DNA of 64,000 nucleotides, from assembly GCF_002806975.1 (NCBI RefSeq), contig NZ_NIHD01000005.1, positions 62,001 to 126,000 of the forward strand, given 5' to 3'. The position numbers and the translations under genes are program-made. This document shows, one piece after another, positions 26,386-35,613 of this stretch. How positions within the stretch are numbered: the stretch's first letter is position 1; each line of letters begins with the position of its first letter. The DNA is from Marinobacter aromaticivorans (GTDB lineage: Bacteria; Pseudomonadota; Gammaproteobacteria; Pseudomonadales; Oleiphilaceae). The notes under the pieces are model-generated. The model searched no databases. It saw nothing but the letters and a program-made list of their open reading frames with translations, and had not been told where the DNA came from.

Positions 26386-27252
26386 ATGCGTGCACTGGCA
26401 CAATTTGTAATGCGCGGTCCCCTGCAGGCCAGCGGGGTAGCAGCAGTCACAACTGCAGTACCCTTGCTGTTCTGGATTGGTGCAGCGGTTGTTGGCCTGG
26501 TTATTCTCAGGCTTGGCATCAGCCAGGGGCTTAATATTGGTCTTTGGGCATTGCTTCCGGCGCTTGGCTGGGGCGTGTTCGGGGGCGATCCGACAGCCCT
26601 GGCGGTGTTGCTGCAGGTGATGCTGATGGCATCCGTGCTCAGAACAACGCTGTCCTGGGAGAGAGCCCTCTTGGGAGGGAGCTTTCTGGCGATTGTCATG
26701 GGGCTCATGTTGCCCGTGATATACCCCGGTTTGCTGGACGATCTGGTTAGCGCCGGGGTCAGTTTTTACGAACAGTACAATGCTGAAGTGGCTCGTACCC
26801 TCGGGAGTGATCTTGAGGTTGTTATACGGGACACAATGAACGCCAGTATGGCCGGCAGTTATCTGGCCGTAGGTGTAGGCATGACAATGCTGGCAAGGTC
26901 GTGGCAGTCGGGGCTCTACAATCCCGGCGGATTTCGCAAGGAATTCCATGGCCTCAGATTGTCGCCGGCAGTTGCTGTGGTGCTTGTCACTACCATGGTT
27001 GTAGGCCCGTTTCTGGGGCTGAATTCCATGCTGCTTGCCTGGGTAGCCGGAATGCCGTTGTTTTTGGCGGGGCTGGCGCTGGTGCATGGCATTGTCGGGC
27101 GTAAACAACTGAACACCCAGTGGCTTGTGATGTTCTATGTTGCACTGGTGCTTCTGGGCCCAAGCCTGATGTTTCTGTTAGTGGTTCTGGCGTTTGTGGA
27201 TAGCTGGCTGGATATCCGGGGGCGAATAAAGCCTGCCGGGCCGGCTGAATAA
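26386..27252 (+). CDS. Polytopic membrane protein in the ribosomal operon
   Basis: A 288-residue protein with about eight hydrophobic segments and almost no soluble part. A membrane gene of this kind is commonly found between rpsR and rplI in pseudomonads and relatives (DUF2232-like), and its position inside an operon for ribosomal proteins and replication helicase is conserved. Its role is unknown; the central loop [17 protein letters not shown] and [15 protein letters not shown] are the only clearly polar stretches. It ends 20 bases before rplI, so it is probably expressed with its neighbours. Confidence 0.8.
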   Translation: MRALAQFVMRGPLQASGVAAVTTAVPLLFWIGAAVVGLVILRLGISQGLNIGLWALLPALGWGVFGGDPTALAVLLQVMLMASVLRTTLSWERALLGGSFLAIVMGLMLPVIYPGLLDDLVSAGVSFYEQYNAEVARTLGSDLEVVIRDTMNASMAGSYLAVGVGMTMLARSWQSGLYNPGGFRKEFHGLRLSPAVAVVLVTTMVVGPFLGLNSMLLAWVAGMPLFLAGLALVHGIVGRKQLNTQWLVMFYVALVLLGPSLMFLLVVLAFVDSWLDIRGRIKPAGPAE

Positions 27253-27272
27253 AGCACGAAGAGGTTAACGAG

Positions 27273-27719
27273 ATGGAAGTTATTCTGCTCGAGAAAGTTG
27301 CAAACCTTGGCACCCTGGGCGACAAGGTGAAAGTCAAGTCCGGTTACGGTCGTAATTTCCTGCTGCCATACGGCAAGGCTGTGCCTGCCACGGAAGCAAA
27401 CCTGAAGGCGTTTGAAGAGCGTCGTGCCGAGCTCGAGAAGGCCGCTGCAGAAAAGCTCGCAGCGGCTCAGGCTCGCGCGGAGGCACTGGAAGGTGCATCC
27501 TTCACCGTGACGTCCAAAGCCGGTGACGAGGGCAAGCTGTTCGGCTCCATCGGTGTTCGTGACATTGCTGATGTCATCACCGCTGCAGGTACCGAAGTTG
27601 AGAAGAGCGAAGTTCGTCTGCCGGAAGGCCCGCTGCGGGCAACAGGAGAGTACGAAATCGAGCTTCACCTGCATTCTGATGTTGAAGTGACCATAAAGCT
27701 GGCGGTTGTTGCCGAGTAA
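27273..27719 (+). CDS. rplI: Ribosomal protein L9
   Basis: Large-subunit protein L9 of 148 residues. It has the N-terminal domain with [13 protein letters not shown], the long connecting helix rich in Glu, Lys and Ala (about 41-75), and the C-terminal rRNA-binding domain ([16 protein letters not shown]). The ATG at 27273 follows GAGGTTAACG. A hairpin-rich region of about 220 bases separates it from dnaB. Confidence 0.97.
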   Translation: MEVILLEKVANLGTLGDKVKVKSGYGRNFLLPYGKAVPATEANLKAFEERRAELEKAAAEKLAAAQARAEALEGASFTVTSKAGDEGKLFGSIGVRDIADVITAAGTEVEKSEVRLPEGPLRATGEYEIELHLHSDVEVTIKLAVVAE

Positions 27720-27740
27720 GCTGCTTTCTTCGGAAACAGT

Positions 27741-27810
27741 GCCAGGCTTGCCCTGGCCTCTGTGACGCGCTGGCGGCTGGTGGTGAGTTTTTTGAACTTC
27801 ACCTCCAGCC
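27741..27810 (+). other. Two hairpins downstream of rplI
   Basis: GCCAGG/CCTGGC (27741-27746 with 27752-27757) forms a short hairpin. A second, larger one pairs 27775-27786 with 27799-27810 (12 bases, one mismatch) around a T-rich loop. Together with the terminator-like hairpin at 27816-27854 they make three successive stem-loops within about 115 bases between rplI and dnaB. Confidence 0.5.
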
Positions 27811-27815
27811 AGCCC

Positions 27816-27854
27816 AACAGGCCCGATCCGTGTAATACGGCTTTCGGGCCTGTT
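27816..27854 (+). terminator. Strong hairpin between rplI and dnaB
   Basis: AACAGGCCCGA (27816-27826) pairs perfectly with TCGGGCCTGTT (27844-27854); the loop has its own CCGT/ACGG pairing. Only a weak T-rich tail (GCTTTCT) follows, so it may be a partial terminator setting the ratio of ribosomal protein to helicase mRNA. Confidence 0.5.
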
Positions 27855-27945
27855 GCTTTCTGGTATGCTGTCAGCATCCTGTAACCTCTCCCATAGCTGC
27901 GACATTCCACTTACACTGTTGTGGGTATGATGCTTAACTGAAGAT

Positions 27946-29358
27946 ATGTTCATGGCCAAGCCTAACCTGAAGCCCGCAAATATTGACCCGGAAACAAGTC
28001 GTATCAAAGTACCCCCGCATTCTGCAGAAGCAGAGCAGGCAGTACTCGGTGGTCTCATGCTGGACAACCGGCGATTCGATGACATTGCCGAAATCATTTC
28101 CGCCGCCGACTTCTACCGTCAGGACCACCGGCTGATTTTTGGTGCGGTTGAACGCCTGGCCAGTGAAAACGAACCGCTGGATGTGGTTACTCTGGCCGAA
28201 TTTCTGGAACGCGCTGGCGATATCGAGGACGCCGGTGGCTTGTCCTACCTGGCCGAGCTGGCGGAAAAAACACCGGGAGCCGCCAATATCCGGGCCTACG
28301 CCGAGATCGTGCGGGAGCGCTCCATCCTGCGCCAGCTCGTGGAAGTTTCCGGCATGATCTCGGATTCGGCGTTTAATCCGCAGGGGCGCAACAGTAGCGA
28401 AATTCTGGATGAAGCTGAGCGCAATGTGTTTCAGATTGCCGAAGCCAGAGTAAAAGAAGGTTCAGGGCCCCAATCCATCAACCCGATTCTGACCAAAACC
28501 CTGAGCCGGATAGAGGAGTTGTTTGAATCCGGGGAGCAGACAACGGGCCTGACCACAGGTTTCCGGGATCTGGATGAGCGAACATCCGGTATGCAGCCTG
28601 CGGACCTTATTATCGTCGCCGGCCGCCCTTCGATGGGTAAGACCACCTTTGCCATGAACATTGTCGAGAACGCCCTGATCAGCACGGGTGCGCCGGTTCT
28701 GGTGTTCAGCATGGAGATGCCGGCAGATGCTCTGGCTATGCGTATGCTTTCGTCGCTGGGCCGTATTGATCAGACCAAAGTACGGGGCGGCAAGCTTGAA
28801 GAGGACGATTGGCCCAGGCTTACCTCTGCGGTGAGTCTGCTCAAAGACAAACCCTTGTACATTGATGACACCCCCGGCCTCAGCCCTACAGAACTTCGCT
28901 CGCGTGCGCGCCGGGTTGCCCGTGAAAATGACGGCAAACTCGGTCTTATCATGGTGGACTATCTGCAACTGATGCGGGTGCCCGGAAACACCGAGGGTCG
29001 CACGGCGGAAATCTCGGAAATCTCCCGTTCACTGAAAGGTATTGCCAAAGAACTCAGCTGCCCTGTGGTTGCGCTCTCGCAGCTTAACCGGAGCCTTGAA
29101 CAACGCCCCAACAAACGACCGATCAACTCGGATTTGCGGGAATCGGGCGCGATTGAGCAGGATGCAGACGTGATCATGTTTGTCTATCGCGATGAGGTCT
29201 ACAATGAGGATACGCCGGATAAAGGTATTGCAGAGATTATAATCGGCAAGCAGCGTAACGGTCCTATTGGAACCGTTCGCCTGGCGTTTATCGGCAAGTA
29301 CACCAAGTTTGAAGATCTCGCCCACGGGGATTATGGCGATTATGGTGGTGAATACTGA
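27946..29358 (+). CDS. dnaB: Replicative DNA helicase
   Basis: The hexameric 5'-to-3' helicase at the replication fork, 470 residues. The N-terminal DnaB domain contains PPHSAEAEQAVLGGLMLD; the RecA-like motor has the Walker A loop GRPSMGKT (residues 226-233), the Walker B stretch LIMVDYLQLM and the SQLNRSLEQRPNKRP DNA-binding loop region. No intein interrupts it. The first ATG at 27946 follows GAAG; MAKPN at 27952 is an alternative start. Its stop overlaps the alr start. Confidence 0.97.
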   Translation: MFMAKPNLKPANIDPETSRIKVPPHSAEAEQAVLGGLMLDNRRFDDIAEIISAADFYRQDHRLIFGAVERLASENEPLDVVTLAEFLERAGDIEDAGGLSYLAELAEKTPGAANIRAYAEIVRERSILRQLVEVSGMISDSAFNPQGRNSSEILDEAERNVFQIAEARVKEGSGPQSINPILTKTLSRIEELFESGEQTTGLTTGFRDLDERTSGMQPADLIIVAGRPSMGKTTFAMNIVENALISTGAPVLVFSMEMPADALAMRMLSSLGRIDQTKVRGGKLEEDDWPRLTSAVSLLKDKPLYIDDTPGLSPTELRSRARRVARENDGKLGLIMVDYLQLMRVPGNTEGRTAEISEISRSLKGIAKELSCPVVALSQLNRSLEQRPNKRPINSDLRESGAIEQDADVIMFVYRDEVYNEDTPDKGIAEIIIGKQRNGPIGTVRLAFIGKYTKFEDLAHGDYGDYGGEY

Positions 29359-30437
29359 TGTCGCGCAGTACAGCAGCCCACATTGACCTGAATGCACTTC
29401 GCAACAACTACCGCACAGCCTGTGAGCGCGCGGGTAGCGCTCAGGCCATGGCAGTTGTTAAGGCGGATGGCTACGGCCACGGTATTGCCAGAGTCGCGGC
29501 GGCCTTGTCAGATGTCGCGCCAAAGTACGCTGTTGCCTGCATTGAAGAGGCTATCACAATTCGCGAGGCAGGCCTCTCCCAGCCTGTTGTCTTGCTTCAG
29601 GGGGTGCACGCCGCTGGCGATCTGGCGGAGTGTGTGCAGCACCGGTTTGAGCCGGTGGTGCACGGCGAACATCAGCTTGACTGGATAGAACAGACCGGCG
29701 TGGCACCGGATTTCTGGTTGAAGGTGAATACCGGTATGAATCGTCTGGGCTTTCGGCCTGATGATCTTCCGGCCGTTATGGCCCGGCTTGCGAAAGCCAA
29801 TGCGCGTGCCCGGTTGCGGGGCTTTGTCAGCCATTTCGCCTGTGCCGACGATTCCGACAGCCTGATGACAGCTGCCCAGACGGCCAGGTTTGAGGCCGCC
29901 ACCTCTGCCTGGCCAACGCTCATGAAAAGTGTCGGTAATTCCGCTGCTCATTTCATTCCGGGCCAGCCGCTTTTTGACTGGAGTCGCCCTGGTATCATGC
30001 TCTACGGTGGTTCGCCTGTAATCGGTAAAACGGGCCCCGAGCTGGGTCTTGAGCCGGTAATGTCACTGCAGGCGCCGCTGATTACCACCCGTATTGTCAG
30101 AGCAGGCGAAAGTGTGGGTTACGGTGGTACCTGGGTTGCCGAACAGGATACCCGGATGGGAATGGTGGCCATCGGCTACGGCGATGGTTACCCGCGCCAC
30201 GCAGGTACGGACACGCCGGCGGCGATTGGTGGTCGCCGTATCCGGCTGATCGGTCGGGTGTCCATGGACATGCTGGCGGTAGATCTGAGCAATGCGCCGG
30301 AGGCTCAGGTAGGTGCGCCTGTTGAGCTTTGGGGGCAAACCGTTGGTGTAGACGAAGTTGCCAGCTGTGCTGGTACCATTTCCTATGAGTTGCTTACGGG
30401 TGTCACCAGTCGTGTTCCCCGCGTCTATTTATCCTGA
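29358..30437 (+). CDS. alr: Alanine racemase
   Basis: A PLP enzyme that interconverts L- and D-alanine for peptidoglycan synthesis. The 359-residue protein has the PLP lysine in AVVKADGYGHG (Lys35), the tyrosine-containing GESVGYGGTW segment of the second domain and GRVSMDMLAVD. The ATG overlaps the dnaB stop (TGATG), a common dnaB-alr arrangement. DadX-type catabolic racemases look similar, but the location points to the biosynthetic enzyme. Confidence 0.95.
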   Translation: MSRSTAAHIDLNALRNNYRTACERAGSAQAMAVVKADGYGHGIARVAAALSDVAPKYAVACIEEAITIREAGLSQPVVLLQGVHAAGDLAECVQHRFEPVVHGEHQLDWIEQTGVAPDFWLKVNTGMNRLGFRPDDLPAVMARLAKANARARLRGFVSHFACADDSDSLMTAAQTARFEAATSAWPTLMKSVGNSAAHFIPGQPLFDWSRPGIMLYGGSPVIGKTGPELGLEPVMSLQAPLITTRIVRAGESVGYGGTWVAEQDTRMGMVAIGYGDGYPRHAGTDTPAAIGGRRIRLIGRVSMDMLAVDLSNAPEAQVGAPVELWGQTVGVDEVASCAGTISYELLTGVTSRVPRVYLS

Positions 30438-30449
30438 CGGATAACGCGA

Positions 30450-30806
30450 TCAGGTTTCTTCAGGCTGGTGAATGATTTCCTCAATGAAATCGAGAATGGC
30501 AGCAAGGCTGCGGTCATCCAGTTTCTTGAGCACCTTTTGAACGACCATTTTGCTGCCTTTGAGCATACTGCTGATGCCTACCCTGGCCATGCCAAGCATC
30601 ATGTTACTGGCTTTGAGGCGCCTCAGAGGTTCAATAAAAAAGAAGTCCAGGCCTGCGTCGGTCATGTCGATGATCAGGTTGTAGAGCTTTTCGATGGCTT
30701 CCTTGTCGGCTTTGCCGCGGGAGCGCAGTTCTTCCACGGTGTAAAGGGCGCGTGTTCGCAACTCGTCGGGAATGGGCGCAACAATATGGCTATGTTGTTT
30801 AAGCAT
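30450..30806 (-). CDS. Conserved small protein of unknown function
   Basis: A 118-residue, mostly helical protein. The start at 30806 (MLKQHSHIVAPIPDELRTR) has AGGGATCGCC upstream on the minus strand; longer frames are unlikely. No signal or membrane span is clear, though a mildly hydrophobic stretch (MTDAGLDFFFIEPLRRL) occurs mid-protein. I do not recognise a named family. It converges on alr, with only 12 bases between the stops. Confidence 0.7.
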   Translation of the reverse strand: MLKQHSHIVAPIPDELRTRALYTVEELRSRGKADKEAIEKLYNLIIDMTDAGLDFFFIEPLRRLKASNMMLGMARVGISSMLKGSKMVVQKVLKKLDDRSLAAILDFIEEIIHQPEET

Positions 30807-30979
30807 GGCGATCCCTGTTGTTGTATGCTTCTGAAATTGATGGCAAACACAATGCTGTGCAGGCTCGCCTGGCAGCATTCTGGTGTGCGGTCATTTTACG
30901 AAGGGAGGGCGGGAAACCATTGGCCAGACAGGATCCAGGGATACGTCACATGAGTAATATCCGGAGGCATTGAACCCCA

Positions 30980-31858
30980 GTGCATGTACTTGTTGTTCAC
31001 GATTATGGTCCCTTGGGGAAAGTTCTGCTTGAGCGTCTTAAGGGCACATCTCTGCACGTAAGCCCGTTATTGGTCAGCGATCCTGCCAGTGCCAACCTGA
31101 GTGCTCTGGAGAGCTGGATCCCGGATGACACGGATCTGATTGTCAATGCGCTCTGGCTGGCAGACCCGGAAGCTGCCGAACGCGACCCGGAAGGCACCCA
31201 CAAAGCCGCATTTTCTCTCCCTGTAGCCATGGCAGAATTTGCGCGTGAGCGGGGCATGGCACTGTTTCAGCTCTCTTCCTGCTATGTTTTTGATGGCCGT
31301 AAACAGAACGGTTATATCGCCTCCAATCCTGGCCAGCCCATCAGTGAACTGGGTAACTGGCAGTGGGAGTGTGAACAGGCACTGCGCGCGCTCCTGCCAC
31401 GGCATATTATTTTGCGTACCGGCTGGAGCCTCAGCCGCTTTATCCGCAAGGTGCAGGCCAGCACAGCAGCCAATGAGACCCTCGCTCTGCCGGGGCGGTG
31501 TGTGGGTCAGCCAGTATCGGTCAGAGATCTTGCGCGGGTAATCACAGCCGTTATACAGCAACTGGATTGTGGCGCGGAAGTGTGGGGTACATTCCAGTAC
31601 GCCGGTGCTGAAGAAATAAGCCTTTACGAGCTTGGTTTGGCCATTGCGGGGTTGCCGGGGATTCCGGAAGATCTTCATGTAGTGGACGATATGCCACCAT
31701 GGGGTGCTCTCGAGCCGATAAACACCACCCTGATCTGCACAAAGATCCGAAATACCTTTGGAATTAAACAGTTCCCGTGGCGCTCAGGGCTGGTTGACGA
31801 GTTGGCAATGGTGAAGGAAAAAACTGCGAGGGAGCAGGCAGACACACCGGCTGAATAG
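30980..31858 (+). CDS. RmlD-like NAD(P)-binding protein (atypical)
   Basis: A 292-residue Rossmann-fold protein resembling dTDP-4-dehydrorhamnose reductase (RmlD) and other extended short-chain dehydrogenases: SSCYVFDGRKQNGY corresponds to the S-T-DYVFDG segment, and ILRTGWSLS to the R-x2-W/V region. However, the catalytic YxxxK is not evident; the expected place reads LGNWQWECEQAL. The nucleotide-binding start (VVHDYGPLGKVL) keeps only part of the GxxGxxG pattern. It may be a non-catalytic relative or act on another substrate. No sugar-nucleotide genes lie nearby. Start is a GTG at 30980; GGAGG is 13 bases upstream. Confidence 0.72.
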   Translation: MHVLVVHDYGPLGKVLLERLKGTSLHVSPLLVSDPASANLSALESWIPDDTDLIVNALWLADPEAAERDPEGTHKAAFSLPVAMAEFARERGMALFQLSSCYVFDGRKQNGYIASNPGQPISELGNWQWECEQALRALLPRHIILRTGWSLSRFIRKVQASTAANETLALPGRCVGQPVSVRDLARVITAVIQQLDCGAEVWGTFQYAGAEEISLYELGLAIAGLPGIPEDLHVVDDMPPWGALEPINTTLICTKIRNTFGIKQFPWRSGLVDELAMVKEKTAREQADTPAE

Positions 31859-31873
31859 CATCAGCCGGTCTTT
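31847..31873 (+). terminator. Intrinsic terminator overlapping the stop codon
   Basis: CCGGCTGA (31847-31854) pairs with TCAGCCGG (31861-31868), followed by TCTTT. It includes the stop codon of the RmlD-like gene and separates it from the converging anr gene. Confidence 0.65.
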
Positions 31874-31885
31874 ATAAGCAGCAGG

Positions 31886-32641
31886 TTATTGCTGGAAGCC
31901 CTGGCGCGAGAACTCGCGGGTTACCAGTTGCAGCGCTTCTACATCCAGCAATTCCACCTCGCGACCGCGGGCACGGATAATGCCCTGGTTCTGGAAGCGG
32001 GTGAAAACCCGGCTGACGGTTTCCACCGCAAGCCCCAAAAAGTTGGCAATATCATTCCGCGCCATTGGCAGACTGAAGTTCGTGCCTGACATGCGGCGGC
32101 GCTGGAAGCGGCTGGATAGCGAGAGCAGCAGGGACGCAATACGCTCTTCAGCCGTATTCTTGCTCAGCAACATGGCAAGCTGATGACTGTTCTGGATTTC
32201 CTGCCCCATCAGCTGATACATATGGTGCTGCAGTTCCGGCAGCTTGCCAGTGAGCTCTTCCAGTTTGTTGATCGGGAACTCACATACGCTGGTGCGCTCC
32301 AGCGCTTTAGCTGTGCTGGCGTAGGACTCACCGCTCATGCTGTCCAGCCCTACAAGCTCGCCGGGCATAAAGAAACCCGTTACCTGCTCTTCACCGCCTT
32401 CCGAAATAATCGATGTCTTGATTGAGCCACTTTTAACCGCAAAACAGGAGCGAAAGGGTGTGCTCTGGTCAAAAATGTGCTCACCGCGATTGTATATACG
32501 GCCCTGCTGAACGATGTCTTCCAGCCGGTCCAGATCATTGTCCGGGATAGCAAGGGGCAGGCACAGATTGCTCAGGCTGCATTGGTGACAAGACGCTTTG
32601 AGGGGGGAGGAAGCCTGACGGAACCTTATTGCTTGAGCCAT
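31886..32641 (-). CDS. anr: Anr/FNR oxygen-sensing transcription regulator
   Basis: A 251-residue CRP/FNR-family regulator that uses a [4Fe-4S] cluster to sense loss of oxygen. The cluster ligands are all present: CHQCSLSNLC gives Cys18, Cys21 and Cys27, and SVCEF gives Cys120. The cyclic-nucleotide-like beta roll (GEHIFDQSTPFRSCFAVKSG) precedes a helix-turn-helix with the FNR recognition helix ETVSRVFTRF. The start is the ATG at 32639-32641; the longer frame begins with TTG. A candidate FNR box lies 62 bases upstream, suggesting autoregulation. No denitrification genes are in view. Confidence 0.95.
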   Translation of the reverse strand: MAQAIRFRQASSPLKASCHQCSLSNLCLPLAIPDNDLDRLEDIVQQGRIYNRGEHIFDQSTPFRSCFAVKSGSIKTSIISEGGEEQVTGFFMPGELVGLDSMSGESYASTAKALERTSVCEFPINKLEELTGKLPELQHHMYQLMGQEIQNSHQLAMLLSKNTAEERIASLLLSLSSRFQRRRMSGTNFSLPMARNDIANFLGLAVETVSRVFTRFQNQGIIRARGREVELLDVEALQLVTREFSRQGFQQ

Positions 32642-32702
32642 TGCTGATTCACCGTCCAAGTTGATGCAAGTCAAAGGACCACTCTAATACGCTGGAGCTG
32701 GT

Positions 32703-32716
32703 TTGCCAATGATCAA
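32703..32716 (-). promoter_or_regulatory. Candidate Anr/FNR box upstream of anr
   Basis: TTGCCAATGATCAA matches the FNR palindrome TTGAT-N4-ATCAA in 8 of 10 defined positions: one half-site is perfect and the other differs at two bases. Its centre lies about 69 bases upstream of the anr start codon, as expected for feedback control. Confidence 0.45.
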
Positions 32717-32773
32717 ATTTAAGGATATGTGCATATAGCGAAAATAACAGATAGGTTCCCGAGATCGTACTGG

Positions 32774-33694
32774 CTATCGTGGTGGTCTTTGCCCCGCCTT
32801 TTTGTCAGTGCGCATGGATTCTTTTTCGGCTTCTGCGGCAGCGGCTGCCTGCACTTCCCGCTCTACCATCTCGGGTGTTTCCAGAGAAATCCGGCCCAGG
32901 GTGCCGGAGCGCAACTCATTCAGCAGCACTTCCGAAACTTTGTGCAGGTCGGGTACTCCGCCCCGGCCCAGGAATCGTCGCTTCACAGCAATAGCATCCA
33001 TGAGGGCCAGGCCATCTGCCGGTAGCTCATCAAAGCCGTAGCGGGCTTTTACGAGTTCGGGATAGGCCTCCAGCAGATAGTCGGCTTCGAACAGGGCTAT
33101 GTCCTCAAAGTCCAGAACGGCGCTGCGAATGGCCCCGGTGATTGCCAGCCGGTAACCGCACGCCTCCGGGGAGAGCTTGGGCCAAAGAAAGCCGGGGGTG
33201 TCGTAAAGCAGTATGTTATCCGGCAGTTTGATGGTTTGCTGGGCCCTGGTTACCGCTGGTTCATTACCGGTTTTGGCTGCAGGGCGCCCGGCGAGGGTAT
33301 TGATCAGCGTGGATTTTCCCACGTTGGGTATGCCCAGGATCATGACTCGCAGGGCGCTCTTCTGGCGATCATGGTTTGGTGTCATATCACCGGCCAGGCG
33401 AAGAATGTCCAGAGCCTCGCCGCGTTGATTGTGGGTAAGAGTGATGGCTCGTACGCCGCGTTCTTTTTCCAGCCAGGTCTGCCATTGGGCAGTGATTTCC
33501 GGATCCGCCAGATCGCGCTTGTTGAGCACTTTGATCAGTGGTGTATCACCGCGCAGCGCGGGCACCAGCGGGTTTTCGCTGCTGAAGGGTATGCGGGCAT
33601 CCAGCACCTCAATAATAAGGTCCATCTGCGGCATGATCTTTTTGATCTCCTTGCGGGCTTTGTGCATGTGCCCTGGAAACCAGTTAATAGCCAT
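32774..33694 (-). CDS. ylqF: Ribosome biogenesis GTPase YlqF/RbgA-type
   Basis: A 306-residue circularly permuted GTPase that acts in late assembly of the 50S subunit. The motif order is permuted as expected: DARIPFSSENP and the G4 NKRDL (about residue 58) come before the G1 loop [12 protein letters not shown] (about 120-131) and G3 DTPGFLWP. It begins MAINWFPGHMHKARKEI, the characteristic N-terminus. It lies upstream of anr in the same direction, with 130 bases between them, and appears to be a separate unit. Confidence 0.93.
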   Translation of the reverse strand: MAINWFPGHMHKARKEIKKIMPQMDLIIEVLDARIPFSSENPLVPALRGDTPLIKVLNKRDLADPEITAQWQTWLEKERGVRAITLTHNQRGEALDILRLAGDMTPNHDRQKSALRVMILGIPNVGKSTLINTLAGRPAAKTGNEPAVTRAQQTIKLPDNILLYDTPGFLWPKLSPEACGYRLAITGAIRSAVLDFEDIALFEADYLLEAYPELVKARYGFDELPADGLALMDAIAVKRRFLGRGGVPDLHKVSEVLLNELRSGTLGRISLETPEMVEREVQAAAAAEAEKESMRTDKKAGQRPPR

Positions 33695-33908
33695 GGATTT
33701 CGCTCCGGAAGTCGATGAATTGCGCCATTATGAAGGGGAATGACCAAAGTTTCACATTTGTTTCAATACGCCTGTGTCGCGGGTTTTGGGCGGGCATGGC
33801 GCACAATATGTATAAAAAGAAGAGATACCGGGGTGAAAATCACCTGCCGGATGCTTTAGGGTGTTAACCCAGCCAGTCACCCAAATCCAATTGTAAACGG
33901 AGATTTCT

Positions 33909-34385
33909 ATGAAGCTCGTAAAACTGTTTGGCACCGCTCTTGTGGCCCTGAGCCTGGCGGCTCCGACATTGGCACAGCAAGCAGGTGCCGCGCCCCAGGC
34001 CCGGCAGGCAAATGCTGGTCAGGGTGATCAGGTTGACCAACTGGCCCGGATGGTTGGGCTAACAGATGAGCAGCAGGAAGAGATACGCGGCATTCTTGAG
34101 GACATGCAGGGCGAAATTGCGACCTTGCGCGAGGAAGCTCGCGCCCTGCAGGAAAAAATGCAGGCTGAGATCAAAGCGGACTACGATGAAGATGCCATCC
34201 GCGAACATGGGGAAGATCTGGGGGATGTAACCGGCGAAATCGCCGCGCTCTCAGCGCTCATGCAGGCCAGGGTAGACAGCGTATTCACCCAGGAACAGCG
34301 CGACGAACTGGACAGAAAGATGCAGCAGATGCGCCAGCAAATGCAGCAACAGCGCCAGATGATGCAGCAGCAAGGCCAGCAGTAA
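33909..34385 (+). CDS. Spy/CpxP-like periplasmic stress protein
   Basis: A 158-residue exported protein. The signal peptide ends near TLAQQ (about residue 22). The body is helical, with LTDEQQEEIRGILEDM resembling the LTxxQ motif of Spy, CpxP and ZraP, and a second similar site at FTQEQRDELDRKM. The tail is almost entirely Gln, Met and Arg (QMRQQMQQQRQMMQQQGQQ). Family members are periplasmic chaperones or metal-stress sensors; methionine enrichment fits copper or silver exposure but is only suggestive. A clear terminator follows. Confidence 0.8.
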   Translation: MKLVKLFGTALVALSLAAPTLAQQAGAAPQARQANAGQGDQVDQLARMVGLTDEQQEEIRGILEDMQGEIATLREEARALQEKMQAEIKADYDEDAIREHGEDLGDVTGEIAALSALMQARVDSVFTQEQRDELDRKMQQMRQQMQQQRQMMQQQGQQ

Positions 34386-34407
34386 GTTCGATCGTAAACC
34401 AGCATAG

Positions 34408-34443
34408 AACCGCCTCAGATAGTAATCCTGTCTGAGGCGGTTT
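34408..34443. terminator. Bidirectional terminator between Spy-like gene and lipA
   Basis: AACCGCCTCAGA (34408-34419) and TCTGAGGCGGTT (34431-34442) form a perfect 12-base stem. It sits between two converging genes and can serve both, although T runs are short. Confidence 0.8.
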
Positions 34444-34461
34444 CGTTCGGGGAATTGCAGT

Positions 34462-35505
34462 TCAGTCCAGCGATTTCACCGGAATCTGCATGGCGTTTGA
34501 TGCCGCCGGCACCTCAGGCACTGCGAGGCCGAGATTATTCCTGTCAAATACCCGGTCTGCGCGGTAACTGGAACGCACCATTGGCCCTGACGGTACTTCC
34601 ATAAAGCCTTTTTCCAGGCCGATTTCGCGATACTGGTTAAACTCTTCCGGCGTTACGTAACGCTCCACCGGCAGGTGGTTCTGAGTTGGGCGCAGATACT
34701 GGCCCAGAGTCAGGATATCCACACCGATTGCCCGCAGATCGTCCATGGTGGCAAGGATTTCTTCGTGGGTCTCGCCCAGGCCAAGCATCAGGCTGGTTTT
34801 GGTGAGCACATCAGGCCGATACTGTTTGGCGTGGGCCAGTACGCTGAGGGTCTTCTGGTAGCCGGCGCGCGGATCGCGAACACGGCGCGTCAGCCGCTCC
34901 ACGGTCTCCACGTTCTGTGCAAACACCTCAAGGCCGGAATCCAGCACCTTTTCCACATCAGACATAACGGCATCAAAATCCGGTGTCAGCGCTTCCACGG
35001 CAACTTGGGGTGTGCGTTGTTTGATGGCCGCGATGCAGGCGGCGTAATGGGCAGCACCGCCATCGTCCAGATCGTCCCGGTCTACCGACGTGAGTACAAT
35101 GTACCGCAAGCCCATGAGCTCGACCGACCTGGCGGTGTTTTCCGGCTCGTCTTTATCCAGCCAGCCGTTGGGGTTGCCGGTATCTACCGCGCAGAAGCGA
35201 CAGGCACGGGTACACACCGAGCCCATCACCATGATTGTTGCCGTGCCGGCTGTCCAGCATTCGCCAATGTTTGGGCAGTGGGATTCCTGGCATACCGTGC
35301 TCACGCGGTGTTCTGTGACGTTTTTGCGCACAGCTTCAAAGCGTTCACCCCCGGGCATTCGCGCTCGCAACCAACTGGGCTTACGCTCAACTGGAGCCGG
35401 TTCCTGCTTTGCCGAGCGCTTTACGCCATCCTTGATAGCAGAGAAGCCATGCTCGTTGCGGAATTTGGAACCACTGGTGACGCGGGGTTTCGCGCTTTCG
35501 CTCAT
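34462..35505 (-). CDS. lipA: Lipoyl synthase
   Basis: A radical-SAM enzyme that inserts two sulfur atoms into protein-bound octanoyl groups. The 347-residue product starts at the ATG at 35503-35505. Both iron-sulfur sites are visible: the auxiliary cluster motif [12 protein letters not shown] and the radical-SAM motif [17 protein letters not shown], the [10 protein letters not shown] stretch and the C-terminal RSSYRAD are family features, the last supplying the serine ligand. In most relatives lipA follows lipB; here the two are 23 kb apart and lipA sits downstream of the sulfhydrylase gene, separated by a terminator. Confidence 0.96.
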   Translation of the reverse strand: MSESAKPRVTSGSKFRNEHGFSAIKDGVKRSAKQEPAPVERKPSWLRARMPGGERFEAVRKNVTEHRVSTVCQESHCPNIGECWTAGTATIMVMGSVCTRACRFCAVDTGNPNGWLDKDEPENTARSVELMGLRYIVLTSVDRDDLDDGGAAHYAACIAAIKQRTPQVAVEALTPDFDAVMSDVEKVLDSGLEVFAQNVETVERLTRRVRDPRAGYQKTLSVLAHAKQYRPDVLTKTSLMLGLGETHEEILATMDDLRAIGVDILTLGQYLRPTQNHLPVERYVTPEEFNQYREIGLEKGFMEVPSGPMVRSSYRADRVFDRNNLGLAVPEVPAASNAMQIPVKSLD

Positions 35506-35613
35506 TGCAACCGGACTCTTGTTTGGGGGCTGGAGTAAACCTAAAGAGTAATCCGCTGGCGGGGAAGATACAAGACGGGTAAGGGCAATCACGGGGTGCC
35601 GGACGATGCAATG

